Assembly (NCBI GenBank): GCA_017607445.1
Contig: JAEVHH010000002.1
Span: forward strand, 7,408,001-7,472,000
Source: Histoplasma ohiense
Lineage: Eukaryota > Ascomycota > Eurotiomycetes > Onygenales > Ajellomycetaceae
DNA: 64,000 nucleotides
Direction: 5' to 3'
Position numbers and translations under genes: made by a program. Positions 35,900-46,881 of this stretch are shown here, one piece after another (the stretch's first letter is position 1; each line of letters opens with the position of its first letter). The notes beneath the pieces are model-generated. The model was not told where the DNA came from, searched no databases, and saw nothing but the letters and a program-made list of their open reading frames with translations.

Positions 35900-36370
35900 T
35901 GTGATGAGTTAGCACCTGTTAGTAATCAACTTACACAACCAACTCCCCTTCTGCACCTGCTTGTTTCTGACTGTTGTGACCTCATGTAACCCTTGATGTT
36001 CTTCCGCTCCGTGCTCTGTGCTTGTGTAGTTTCTAACAATTCTTCTGTGTAGCTTCTTACATTCTTCTGCTCTGTGTTCCGCACTTGCATAGTCTCTAAT
36101 GATTCTTCCATGTAGCTCTCAATGATTCTTCCATCCCACATTCCACACTCATGTAGCTTCTAATGATTCTTACACATACCTCTTAATGTTCTTCTGCTCC
36201 ACACTCCACTGTGAAGTGGCTTCTGATATTCTTCCACCTCAAACTTTCCTCTATAAGAACCCTCTTTATACAACCTTTTCTTCTGATTTCTTTTCTCTTT
36301 CTTTCCCTAATCAATTTGTAATCTGTAATTAGAATAGTACCAAATCATTAATCAAAGTATGCCCATTACA
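35900..36370 (+). repeat. 5' LTR of the gypsy element
   Basis: It is 471 bp, beginning TGTGATGAGTTAGC and ending CCCATTACA (TG...CA type). Against the 3' LTR it has the same length with no gaps. By hand I count about 57 differences, every one a C/T or G/A transition. CTATAAG at about 36,250 is a likely TATA element, some 57 nt before the inferred RNA start at 36,309. Confidence 0.95.
36309..36322 (+). promoter_or_regulatory. Inferred RNA start / self-primer segment in the 5' LTR
   Basis: AATCAATTTGTAAT is the exact reverse complement of 36,370-36,383, which straddles the end of the LTR. In Tf1-type elements the first bases of the RNA fold back to prime reverse transcription at that site. Transcription start here is inferred from that model. 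Confidence 0.6.
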
Positions 36371-36383
36371 TTACAAATTGATT
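36371..36383 (+). promoter_or_regulatory. Primer-binding site, self-priming type
   Basis: TTACAAATTGATT directly follows the 5' LTR and pairs perfectly with LTR bases 36,309-36,321. I do not recognise a tRNA 3' end complement here, so self-priming as in Tf1/sushi-group elements is the better explanation. Confidence 0.65.
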
Positions 36384-36736
36384 CTTCTGTGTTTAAGATC
36401 TGAGTGTCTTGTTATTAGTTCTTACACTTGAGTGTGTCATTACCAGTTCTTACACCTGAGTGTGTCATTTACAGGCCTGAGTGTCTAGTTGTTACAAGAG
36501 ATCCCTTGTGGGCTTGAGTGCTCTTATTGTTAGTTATATAGGCTGTTGTGTCTAAGTGTCCAAAACACAATCAACTGTGTTCTACAAGGCCTGAGTGTCT
36601 ATGAACTGTAATGCTGTGAATAGTGTTCACAAAGAAGCTTGATCAAGCTTAGTGCTGCAACACTGTGAATAGTGTCTGTGAGAGAACTGAGTATTCCTTT
36701 TCTTTTTTTTATTATTATATGTTCTTAGATATCAAA

Positions 36737-37860
36737 ATGAACTATGAGCAATTCTATGAACACCCACTGCATCTGAACACAGCAGATGATAACTTAGACC
36801 TACAAAGCATTCTTCAGCAGCAGACACTACAGATGACTGAATTGCAATAATGACTTGCTGAGATGAGCACTTCCACATTCACCATTCCTTCTACATCCAC
36901 ACCTCACAAAAAGCCCCCAAGAGAGAAGCTCTCAATCCTCAACAAATACAAGGGAGACCTAGTACTCTACCTCACATGAAAGTCAAAAGTGAATGCCAAA
37001 TTGGACATTGATGAACAAGCAATAGACTCACTATCCAATCAAGTGTGGTATATTCATAGTAGATTGGATGGTGACACATTAGCAAAATTCCAACTCTGAA
37101 TGAGTCATTGTCAGAATCATCAGTGTATGTCAGAGCTAGTCTTTCAACAACTCAACTCTCTCTTCCTCAATTCTACACTTCAAGCCAAGGTGTTAGACTG
37201 GCTTAATTGAACTTGTCAGATGAATGTTGTGTTGACAACTTATCTTTCTGAATTCAATTGCAAGCTTCTAGAAGCAGATGGGCAAGACTGGAATGATGCT
37301 GTCAAGATCAACATATTGTTCAAGAACTTGAACTTTCAATTGCATAACTGAAATATAGAATGTCTGAAGCTCTCAACATACAGTGAATTCTGTGCTGATC
37401 TTTGTCTGTTGAACAATGATCTGTCTCAGTTCCATGTGCTCCAAAATCACAGAGGATTTCATTGAACAAATGTGTACACCCCAAACCACTCTGCAGCGCC
37501 CCCCACCTCCGAATCAGAATCAATGAACTGGGTCCCACATGTAAATGCAAGTCGCCTGAGGGTCCTCAATGTCTCAGGGAAGAACACCACCAACTGAATC
37601 ATCAGAGAAGTCTGCATACACTGTGACAAGTCAGAGCACTTCACAAACCAATGTCTGAATGTGATTGCTTTGAGTAAACCCCCCACACATGTAAACACTG
37701 TGTCGCCCGTGGATAGGCAAGAACAGGGAAAAGATGAGCTCTCACTCTAAAATATGAATGAGAGCTCAAGGAGCAGAAAGCTAGCTGGAGATTCAAGCAG
37801 AAGATGCAAGTGGATGCAATCATGATCTCTGCCATTGTAAATAGCTTAGTCAACATATGA
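36737..37860 (+). pseudogene. gag of the gypsy element
   Basis: The frame starts at ATG 36,737 (MNYEQFYEHPLHLNTADDN) and is broken by a TAA near 36,849 and many TGA codons. Recognisable parts are KLSILNKYKGDLVLYLT, VWYIHSRLDGDTLAKFQL, the capsid-like VLTTYLSEFNCKLLEADGQD and a CCHC zinc knuckle C-IH-C-DKSE-H-FTNQ-C at 37,613-37,654. Several TGA codons sit where tryptophan or arginine is expected. The region 37,490-37,720 keeps a few CG sites, unlike the rest. The protein would package element RNA; this copy cannot. Confidence 0.75.
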
Positions 37861-40800
37861 GCAATGATAGACAGTGGTTTCCTTCACTATGCTCTTATAG
37901 ACACCCAGCTGATTGAGAAGCATAAGCTTCAGTGTATTCTCTTTCTCAAATTGTGTAAGCTCAGTGAATTTGACAGCCTCAGAGGATCTGCCTCCTACAA
38001 CATGGTAAGATTTAATGTTGATGTAGAAGGACATGAGAAAAAGAATGTATACACATACAAAATACAAAGCCTTGAGTATGATCTAATGCTTGGTCTATTA
38101 TGGCTCACAGAATTCAGAACCTTGTTGGATGCATGCAACTGCTGCTTTATTTTCCCAGAAGATGACTATGTTTACAAGAAGAATGTTGATAGAATTGCTG
38201 ATCTCACTCAGATATCAGCAGAAGTGTACAAACTACTAACCCACCAAGTATATGAGAAGAAGAATGTCCAAGTGTTCACTGCTAGCATGGTGGATATCAA
38301 AAAAGTGTTAGAAAAGCTAGAACTCAAAGATCTCAAGAAATCACACAAGAAACTACCTGAATTGTACAAAGACTTTGCAGATGTGTTTGATGAAAAAGAA
38401 GCTGAAAAGCTTCCTCCTCACTGAGAACCTGGTATAGATCATACAATTGAGCTCATCAAGAAGAATGATAAGAATCTGCAACCACTCTGAGGTTCTCTCT
38501 ACAGCATGTCACACAACAAGCTTCTTGTTCTATGAAAAACACTCAATGGACTATTGAACAAAGACTTCATTTGTGTTAGCAACTCACCCGCTGCAGCATC
38601 TGTACTGTTCATGAAGAAATCAGAAGAAGGCTTATGATTCTGTGTTGACTACTGAGGACTCAACAAGATTACACAGAAGAATCAATACCCTCTCCCACTC
38701 ATCAATGAAACATTTGAATGAGTAGGAAAAGCAAAATGGTTTACAAAGCTTGACATCTCTGCAGCCTTCTATAAGATAAGGATTAATGAAGGTGATGAAT
38801 GGCTAACTGCTTTTCATATGTGTTACAGATTATATGAATGAACAGTGACCTCTTTTGAATTAGTGAATGCTCTGAGCATGTTTCAGAAATACATTAACTG
38901 AGCTCTATGAGACCTGCTTGATGAGATTGTCTCAGTGTACATGAATGATATTCTGATCTTCACTGATGGACTGCTCACTGAGCACTGCAAGCATGTATGA
39001 CAAGTGCTTGACTGTCTATGAAAAGCTGGACTGCAAGTGGACATTGACAAATGCAACTTTGAGACCAAGTCTATAATCTATCTAGAATTCATCATCAAAG
39101 CTGAAAAAGATGTATGCATGGATTCTAAGAAGGTGGAAGCAATCCTCAACTGAGAGGCATCAGTCTTGATAAAAGGGACTAGAAGCTTTCTAGAATTTGC
39201 CAACTTCTATCAAAAGTTCATCAAAGACTTCTTTGATATCATACAACCACTGACAAACCTGACCCAGAAAGACACCATGTTCCAATGAACTGACAAAGCA
39301 GACACAGCATTCAAAAAGCTGAAGCATATGTTCACAAGCACCCCAATGCTGCAATCATTCAATCTGAATAAGCATACAATTCTCGAAACAGATGCCTCAG
39401 ATTACATAGTAGATGGGGCACTGATGCAATATGATAATGAAGATATTCTATAACTCTGTGCCTTCATCTTGAAAAAGATGTTGTCTGCTGAATGCAACTA
39501 TGAGATCTACAACAAGGAGCTTCTAGTGATCATACAATGCCTTGAAGAATGAGAGTCTGAACTTATGAGCATTGAAAAGTTTGAGATTGTTATTGATCAT
39601 AAGAACTTAGAGTACTTCACAACCACTTGTAAACTCACTGAAAGGCATATGTGTTGGTCATTGTTTCTTAGCTGTTTTTCATTTACAATTTGTTATTGAT
39701 CTGAAGTAGAGAACATCCTTGCAGATGCTCTGTTCTGCTGAGAACAAGATATGCCATCTGATGACTTGAACAATAGATGGAAACACTGAGAGCATTGATT
39801 AATTGACTCTGCAATCATAGAAAGTCCTATGCAACCAGATGAACTCTGTGTACATGTCAACCAGTCCCGAGCTCAAGAACCCTCACTTGAAGAACAATGG
39901 AAGCTAGTGGCAGAAGCAGATGAATTCTGGCAATAAGCTGCTGAAGCTGTACAAAACAGAGCACCTCAATTCCCTGCAAGTGTATACCCAAGAATGAATA
40001 TCTCAGCATGTTTGATTGATGATGACAACTGCTTATGCTTTTGAGATAGGTGATGGATCCCCAATTCAGAACCTCTATGAACATGAATCATGTAAGAAAT
40101 TCATGACTCACCAATGACTGGGCACTCAGAATGCAAAATCATGTACAACATCATTGCCCAAGAATTCTACTGACCAGATATGTTGAAAGACATATACTGG
40201 TTCATATGCAACTGTGATTGCTGTGGCTCAGTGATGGCATGGTGTGAACACTGAAAAGAGATGCTGAAGCCTCTATCTGTCTCTGATCAAACTTGGTGCA
40301 ATATAGCTATTGATTTTGCAGTTTCCTTACTCAAAAGTGGAGGTTCTATGAACATTCTAGTCATTGTTGACTGACTCAGCAAGAGTGTAATACTACAGCT
40401 CTGTGACAAGATGGATGCTGAAGTAGTTGCAGATGTCTTTGTCAGAAGTCTGTTCTATTGTATACATGATCTGCCTTCATCCATTGTATCAGATAGAGGC
40501 AGTCAATTCATCAGTGCACTCTGAGCCTGCATATGCCAATTATTAAGAATTGAATGAAAGTTATCAACAGCATACCACTCAGAGACTGATGGAGCTACTG
40601 AGAGAATGATATAAATGATAAAGAACATTCTCTGTAAGTTCTGCAATTATGCACAAGACAACTGAAGCAACCTGCTGCCACACACTGAGATTGTGATTAA
40701 TGATTGAGATTCTGCTACAACAGGTGTAAGCTCATTCTTTCTTCTACATGAATACAACTTAGAGATTCTGAACTTCTCTGAGACTCCCTGAGAAACTGCA

Positions 40801-41350
40801 TACATCCACAGCCTCATACAGATGACAGAGAACATTGTGAGCAAGCTGAAGAAAGTCTGTGAATGAGCAGAAGCTTCAATGACCAGTGCTCAGCAAGATT
40901 ATGAGAATCAAATGAACATCAGAAGAAGTTCTGTGATTTGATATCATGTAGAAGACAAAGTCTGACTGGATCTCAAAAACATAAGAATGAACTGCTCCTC
41001 ACATATGCTAGATTACCACCACACCAAGTATACAGTGAAGGAAGTGCTAGGCACACATGATTATTGACTTGACACCCCACCTGGCATCCACAATGTCTTT
41101 CATACGAACCTGCTCCAACCCGCAGCTGAGGATCCATTCCCCTCACAGAGAACCTCCAATTGGCAGCCACCTGCCATTGTAGAAGAAGACAATGAACTTG
41201 AGTGGGAAATTGAAGCAATTCTTGATGATAGAACCCACCACCACTGCTGTGAATACCTCATCAAATGAGTAGGATATGATCATCCAATCTGAGAACCCAT
41301 GTCTGTCTTGGAGAACACCACCACCCTCGACATCTACAAGTCCTCACTCA
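37861..41350 (+). pseudogene. pol of the gypsy element: protease, RT, RNase H, integrase, chromodomain
   Basis: The aspartic protease motif Ile-Asp-Ser-Gly is at 37,867-37,878, within the one long open piece (37,864-38,424). Reverse transcriptase shows FTKLDISAAFYKIRI near 38,740, and its active site now reads Tyr-Met-Asn-Asp (38,938-38,949), with the first catalytic Asp changed to Asn. RNase H begins LETDASDYIVDGALMQYD near 39,385. Integrase has an H-H-C-C zinc finger (about 40,100-40,226), then Asp in IAIDF (near 40,306), DRGSQF (near 40,495) and Glu in TERM (near 40,597). The chromodomain (ELEWEIEAILDD to GYDHP) spans about 41,190-41,320. At least thirty in-frame stops, nearly all TGA, inactivate it. 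Confidence 0.88.
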
Positions 41351-41357
41351 CCCTGGT

Positions 41358-41369
41358 AGGGGGGGATAA
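41358..41369 (+). promoter_or_regulatory. Polypurine tract of the gypsy element
   Basis: AGGGGGGGATAA abuts the 3' LTR and is the expected plus-strand primer site. Confidence 0.75.
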
Positions 41370-41840
41370 TGTGATGGGTTAGCATTCATTAGTAATCAAC
41401 TTATGCAATCAACTCCCCTTCTGCACCTGCTTGTTTCTGGCTGTTGTGATCTTGTGTAACTCTCAATGTTCTTCCACTCCATGCTCTGCACTTGTGTAGT
41501 TTCTAATGATTCTTCTGTGTAGCTTCTTACATTCTCCCACTCTGTGTTCTGTGCTTGTGTAGTCTCTAACAATTCTTTCATGTAGCTCTCAATGATTCCC
41601 CCACCCCATGTTCTGCACTCATGTAGCTTCTAATGATTCTTACACATACCTCTTAATGTTCTTCCACTCCACACTTCACTGTGGAGCGGCTTCTGATATT
41701 CTTCCACTCTGAACTTTCCTCTATAAGAACCCTCTTCATACAACCTTTTCTTCTGATTTCTTTTCTCTTTCTTTCTCTAATCAATTCATAATCTGTAATT
41801 AGGATAGTACCAAATCATTAATTGAAGTACGCCCGTTACA
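41370..41840 (+). repeat. 3' LTR of the gypsy element
   Basis: It is 471 bp, starting TGTGATGGGTTAGC and ending CCCGTTACA, followed by the CTCAG duplication at 41,841-41,845. Its self-primer segment has decayed to AATCAATTCATAA. Confidence 0.95.
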
Positions 41841-41845
41841 CTCAG

Positions 41846-42173
41846 ACTCTAACAGCTCTTGTAGATGATAGAGTTCCCTCTGTATTTGAAATGACACTGA
41901 GCTGTCAGTAGTCAGACAACTCAGATGTGGATTCTGCTTGCACTTAAGAGATGTAAATATCAAGACAGAGTTGTAGTTCTGAATATACTTGTGGAAATGC
42001 TTTACATCAGCTGTATCATCATTAAACAGCTCATATAGCTCTGATGAGAGTTCTCTGACAGATGACAGTCTTACAGCATCTCTTGCACAGCATGTGGAAA
42101 ACACTGAGAGAGTTTTTGATAATCTGTGTACACATTCATTGATTCAATACTTAGCTCTGCAGGCAGAGCAGTA
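41846..42173 (-). pseudogene. Helitron Rep/helicase, N-terminal part
   Basis: The minus strand reads C-x2-C-RAKY, stop, INECVHRLSKTLSVFSTCCA, then VRELSSELYELFNDDTADV, HFHKYIQNYNSVLIFTSLKC and FQIQRELYHLQELLES before the gypsy duplication. This is the usual N-terminal region of fungal Helitron proteins, with a cysteine pair and the SLKC-FQIQGELYH block. The reading continues on the far side of the gypsy element at 35,894. One TGA stands where a conserved Trp is expected. Confidence 0.65.
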
Positions 42174-42968
42174 GACAATCATTCAGTCAAAATCAAATGA
42201 TTGACAGCAACAGATGTAGAAGTGAAAGCTGCAGAGAACAGATCAATGACTGTGAGTGATTGAAGAATTAACAACTGATTCAGAGATAGTTGAATCAGTT
42301 CAAGTGTCAAGATCATCAAGAGTCAGCTATTTCAGTGAATTTATATGTATATAATCAGCAGACTCATCTACTGCAGGAACTGCTGTGGCAGCTGTCAAAC
42401 ATCATTGTTTGACATCACAGACATATTTATGATTGAGAGTTCTGCAGCCATTGCAGTTCTTGAAGATGCAATTAGCAGCACAGAACAGATGAGATGGATA
42501 GTCTTCACAGTATATATCACAGTGTGACAACTCAACTTACTGTGAGTTGAGCACAGAAGCAGCTACATTCCTCAATGACAGATGGGAGGTTTGAACTGAA
42601 TGTGGCTGACATGCATGATGCTGGACTTGACAGCATGTAGAGTATGTACAGAATAATGCATTGAATTGAGGCTGTTCAAATACACTGAGAGAATGAGAAT
42701 TCCCACAGATTGTGCAGCAGTGCATGAAAGGAGTATATCAATGAACATATAGATTGTAATGAATATAAAGAACATAAATACAGTAGAGAACATCTGTAAA
42801 GAAAAGAATGAAGATTAATATCAGAGCTGTACAGACTGCAGAGCCGGCTGTTGAGCCGGCTGTTTCAATCTCTTTGTGAATTTGATGAGGTGCACGTGAG
42901 GTCACATGAGGTCATGTTACAGCATTTTTTGCATGGAAAAGTTGGTTTTTCTATAATATAAAGAGAGA
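42174..42968 (-). other. 5' part of the Helitron
   Basis: CG-depleted DNA between the N-terminal Rep fragment and the inferred 5' terminus. It probably held the promoter and leader of the Helitron gene. Short frames here show no motifs. Confidence 0.4.
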
Positions 42969-45900
42969 TTGACATTGATGATTTCTTTCAATCCATATCT
43001 TCGGGAAGTCCATTTTGCCAACCGATTCTCTACACTCTCATCAGCCTTGACAAACCCTGGAGGTATTATGTTATCATCCTGATTGCTCTCCTCATAGTTA
43101 ACTAACTATAAAATCCGTTAAACTTATTGAATGATAGTTATCGGAACAGAGTACGGAGTACATGTAACTAGTTCGATTCCTTTCATGTTGACATAAATAT
43201 CCTCCTCCCCAGGCATGTGTCTTCTCCCTGCCACGCGCTGGATTTCCATGCCCCTGCCTCTAAGCAGGAAGCCCCTGACAGATATAGATACTCTGTAGGG
43301 GTAACAAAAACCAGCCAACAGAACAGACCATGCTATATAGCTCTTACGAACTTAATCCACAAATTGCCCACTGCGGAAATAAAACAAAACAAACAAAACA
43401 AAATAAAATAAAATGGAAAAAAAATAAAAAATAAAAATAAAAAACAAGTTCTTCGAATTTCCCCCCCTTTATTCCCAAAATGCCAGCAAAGATTATATTA
43501 TATGTATTTTTCAATTCCTCCCTGCTTGGCCTTCCCTCCCTATTGGCCAACCCGTGATATGATCGTCGCCAGGCCGCCTTCATCGGCCAGGGAAGAAGCC
43601 AGGGACCAGGGTTGCAATTCTGGCTTCCTTGTTTTGCGCAAGGGAAAGGGGGACGGGCCGGGTGGAGCGATTTATTTGTCCTGTCCCAACCTTTAGGCTG
43701 TGGTGAACCTGCGTTGCTTTTTGCTAATTGCTAATATATATATTAGAAGATTTCCGGGAAGGATAAGGAGGATCCTTGTTGCTTCAGCACGGAATATCCT
43801 GCAGGAGGAAACGCTCTACAAATAATATCTCTTCCTTCTCCATCCACAGGGTACGGTGGCACCCATCAAGCCTTTCTCAACTCTAGAACAGCGGAAACGG
43901 CATTGCACACGACAAAAGATGTTCCGAAGATGACAGTGACGGATACCGCTCCACATGGCACGGCATCCTTGATTTGTGACATGCAAGTCAGTCAAGATGA
44001 TGTATTATGTCTGTACTGCACATGAGGTACCTGCATGCATCTCCGTCCGTCCTGCCAACTTACCAACATTGATACTCGGCTGGGTTATTGCAGTGTATCT
44101 CTCCCTTTCGCATGAAATTACAACGCCCTGATCCATTTTAACGGTTCAACGGAACACCATCTTCTTGCTCCAGATATATCGGAGTTAGGCTTAACTTGTG
44201 TCCCTCCACTCCGACATCATCAAGAAACGTGTTCGACTTCCATCAAGGGGATTCAGTCGTGATGTTCTACGCTATGTGTCAGGTATTCCTGTCCAGGAAC
44301 AGTCCGGATAGTGTTCGACGAGTCATTGTCAAACTCCAAGAAAACAGTGGAAGAAAACAAGCGCTCTTAAACGGTCAGAATATCGGAAATTGGCCACACT
44401 ATTATCTACGGTGGAGATTGAGCGTGGTTGGACTTATGTGTGCAGAACCTTCCATTGGACACGCGTCGCGTCGAACATCATGATTAAATTCGTGCCGGCG
44501 ATGTTTGCGAGTTCTCGATATCAATGAAACAAATTGATGAAACCACAAATCGGCATCGAGTGAATCCACGCCCGAGAACGAAACAAATCCTGAACCTGAT
44601 ACCAATCAATCAATAGTAGACTTTCCCCAAACTATGCGCACCATCGTAGCTACAATTGTAATTGTGCAGATATGACCACTTGCCAGTCATTGTTTTGGCA
44701 TATATGTGGCTGTCTCCCTCAATACGGAAATCGACGACTGTTTCGTACTCGCCGAAGTCCTTGGGAAGACGTTCCTTGGGCGCTGCAGAGACTAGCTGCT
44801 TAATCTAGCCCGAACCAAGATACTCACCACTCTTAGCAGCTAGAAAAAACGTGAGAAGAGAGGCAGGCAGCCTCAGTCTCAGAGACTCCACATTTCACTC
44901 ACATGCGTGCTCCGTTGCACAACGTCAAGCTGACTAGAAATTTGCCCGTGATGGCCGACGGCTGAAGCAGCTTGCTACTCCCTGGAACCAGCAAAAGATG
45001 CAATACCAGGCACTGGCTGCCTGGTCGTCCAGCCGGAGCGCATTAAATGGATGGCGTTGCTGTGCTTTCATTCAGCCTTCAGCCTCTTTCAGCCCCGTTC
45101 AGGCTAGGAACTGTTGGAAAAGGGCCACCAGTTAGTTCCTGGTGTTATCATGAGACTTGAGCTTCTCCCTGATCTATCAATTGGGCGGCTTGTTGAGTTG
45201 TGGTGGCGGCCCTGGAAACTGGGCAGTGAGAAGGACGATAAAACACCCGATCAAAACGAGTAACCGTACAGTGCATGTGATACAGAAGGAAACGAAAAAA
45301 CTCGGTCTCAAACCGTCCCCCAGCGGTAGCAATTAAATAAATTATGCTGCGAATCTGGCTGGCTTGCAATACTAGTATTTAGGGCCTCGCTCGTAGAATT
45401 CCCTCACTGAGATATGTTTGAAACCGAGCTCCAAAGGCACCAAACCACGTGACACTGGCACCTGCCAGTGGGCTTCAATTTTATAGTTCGACATGTCGAA
45501 TTTGCACGCCTCAGTCAATAATATGAACTATTCAGCAACAGGGATCTCGGCCCTTCATGTTGTCGGTAATGATATGCAATCAACTTGCCAGTTTTCTCCA
45601 CATAGACATGTTCTTTCCAGAATGACGATCCGAATATACTATTGACATCCGGGACAACAACATCCACCCTACTGGATGATGGCAGTATCTTGCGGGACGC
45701 TGGTAGTTGCAAGAACCATGCATACTTGATTCGGACAATGCCGGCTAGGGTGGCTCTGTTTCGAAAGATACGACACTGCAAGCCGCCTTATTTACCCGTT
45801 CTGGAAGGAATTTCTTTTCTCTAGCTTATAGATGGTTGAGGAAGATGAATGACAGGCATCTGTCTGTTCTCTTCAGATATCATGCACCAACTCCTTGTGG

Positions 45901-46881
45901 CTGACCTTCTTCTCATCCTTGAACAGCCCTGGGCAATTTTTTAGATGATGGCTGTTCAATCGGTAAATTCGCCTCCCATTTTGTGGCATATGGTGCGCAT
46001 GTTCAACAGGCCACATTTCCTGAACCAGAGAAGATGTCCCGATTTGAGATATTGTTTAGCACGAACTTTACACATACACAGGCACGCACGCATCACCGGG
46101 GGAAATTTTATCGAGTTCTCTCCCATCAAACACCCCGGCCTCGGGGCTGGTCGAGAATTGTTTTGCACGACTGGTTTGTGCCACGTGGATCATGTGTACC
46201 CTGTCCAGGTGTGCTCCGTCCAGGCCCCAGATGAAGGTAAACCACCACAATTGGATGATTAGGCATATTGCAGGTCTGGCTGGCTAATGCTTGGAGCGTC
46301 TTTTGCACCATCAAAGTTTTCCCTGACGAAATGAGAAGGTAGGCTTTCCTGCTGACGTCTGCCATCTGCTGCTGTTACTTGTAAAAAAAAAGCGCATCTT
46401 ACCCTGAATCGACAACCCGAGGAGACTGAGGGTTCTACTTTGCATGAAACAGCGTGTTGTTGCTGGATTCACTAGCTCGCGCCATTTGACTTGTCTTGCG
46501 TTCAGCATATAAAATTTCCTTAAGTTGTGCATGTACTGTACGTACATACATGTGCAGTACCTGTCCTACAAAGAACTAGTCTTCGTACTTAGATGCCGGA
46601 ATTTCCATTCTTTAGACCATACTCTTGGAATTTCTTATTGAGAATGACAACGCGTCCATTGTTCCATACGCTAGATGACTTCCCCCATTTAAAGGCAGAG
46701 TGGCAAACCCAATCGAACTTACAAACAAGGAGAAGAAGAGACCAGTGGAAAGGGAAATAAATGCGAAAATTATACGAAGGAAAACACGAAACAAGCCTTT
46801 AAATATGAAAACCTGCAATAAGATGCAAAAGGAAGCAGAACAAGAGGAGAGAGGAATGGTGTTAGCTTGTTTTTCACACAT
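42969..46881. other. Long gene-poor region, one unplaced exon-like segment
   Basis: Normal base composition returns. At about 44,620-44,815 (minus) an exon-like segment reads APKERLPKDFGEYETVVDF then HIYAKTMTGKWSYLHNYNC and GAHSLGKVYY, stop. An upstream piece (about 44,915-45,000) reads SAITGKFLVSLTLCNGAR before a GTGAGT donor. Joining them needs a micro-exon, so I do not call a gene, though a small Cys-poor protein is possible. A/T-rich low complexity lies at 43,380-43,445, and TACGGAGTA at 43,152. Nothing else is supported. Confidence 0.35.

Larger units (their letters stand above)
35900..41840 (+). mobile_element. Complete Ty3/gypsy chromovirus, 5,941 bp, inserted in the Helitron
   Basis: Structure on the plus strand: 5' LTR (35,900-36,370), self-complementary primer-binding site, gag with a zinc knuckle, protease, reverse transcriptase, RNase H, integrase, chromodomain, polypurine tract and 3' LTR (41,370-41,840), bracketed by CTCAG duplications. 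The domain order (integrase after RNase H) places it in Ty3/gypsy, and the C-terminal chromodomain places it in the chromoviruses. All large frames are broken, mostly by TGA, so the copy is dead. It interrupts the Helitron frame and is therefore the younger insertion. Confidence 0.93.
30480..42968 (-). mobile_element. Nested transposon island: decayed Helitron carrying a gypsy insertion
   Basis: This is 12.5 kb of CG-depleted, TGA-filled DNA. Minus-strand readings on both sides of the gypsy element (41,846-42,173 and 31,999-35,894) join into one Helitron Rep/helicase. The right border is placed where CG returns. On the minus strand an A is followed by TCTCTCTTTATATTATAG from 42,968, which fits a Helitron 5' terminus (TC start after A). 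The left border is compositional only, and I could not find a convincing CTRR terminus with hairpin. GAGCCGGCTGTT, tandemly duplicated near 42,840, keeps its CG sites and marks the less-mutated edge. Confidence 0.65.

Noticed and set aside
36737..41350. Use of an alternative genetic code (TGA = Trp or Arg) to explain the open reading of the gypsy genes
   Set aside because: TGA replaces both Arg and Trp, TAA also occurs, catalytic residues are changed, and live nuclear genes in the window end in TGA. Mutation explains all of it.
17400..42968. Mitochondrial or foreign DNA as the cause of the odd base composition
   Set aside because: The odd composition is confined to recognisable transposons and consists of directional transitions, with normal nuclear genes on both sides.
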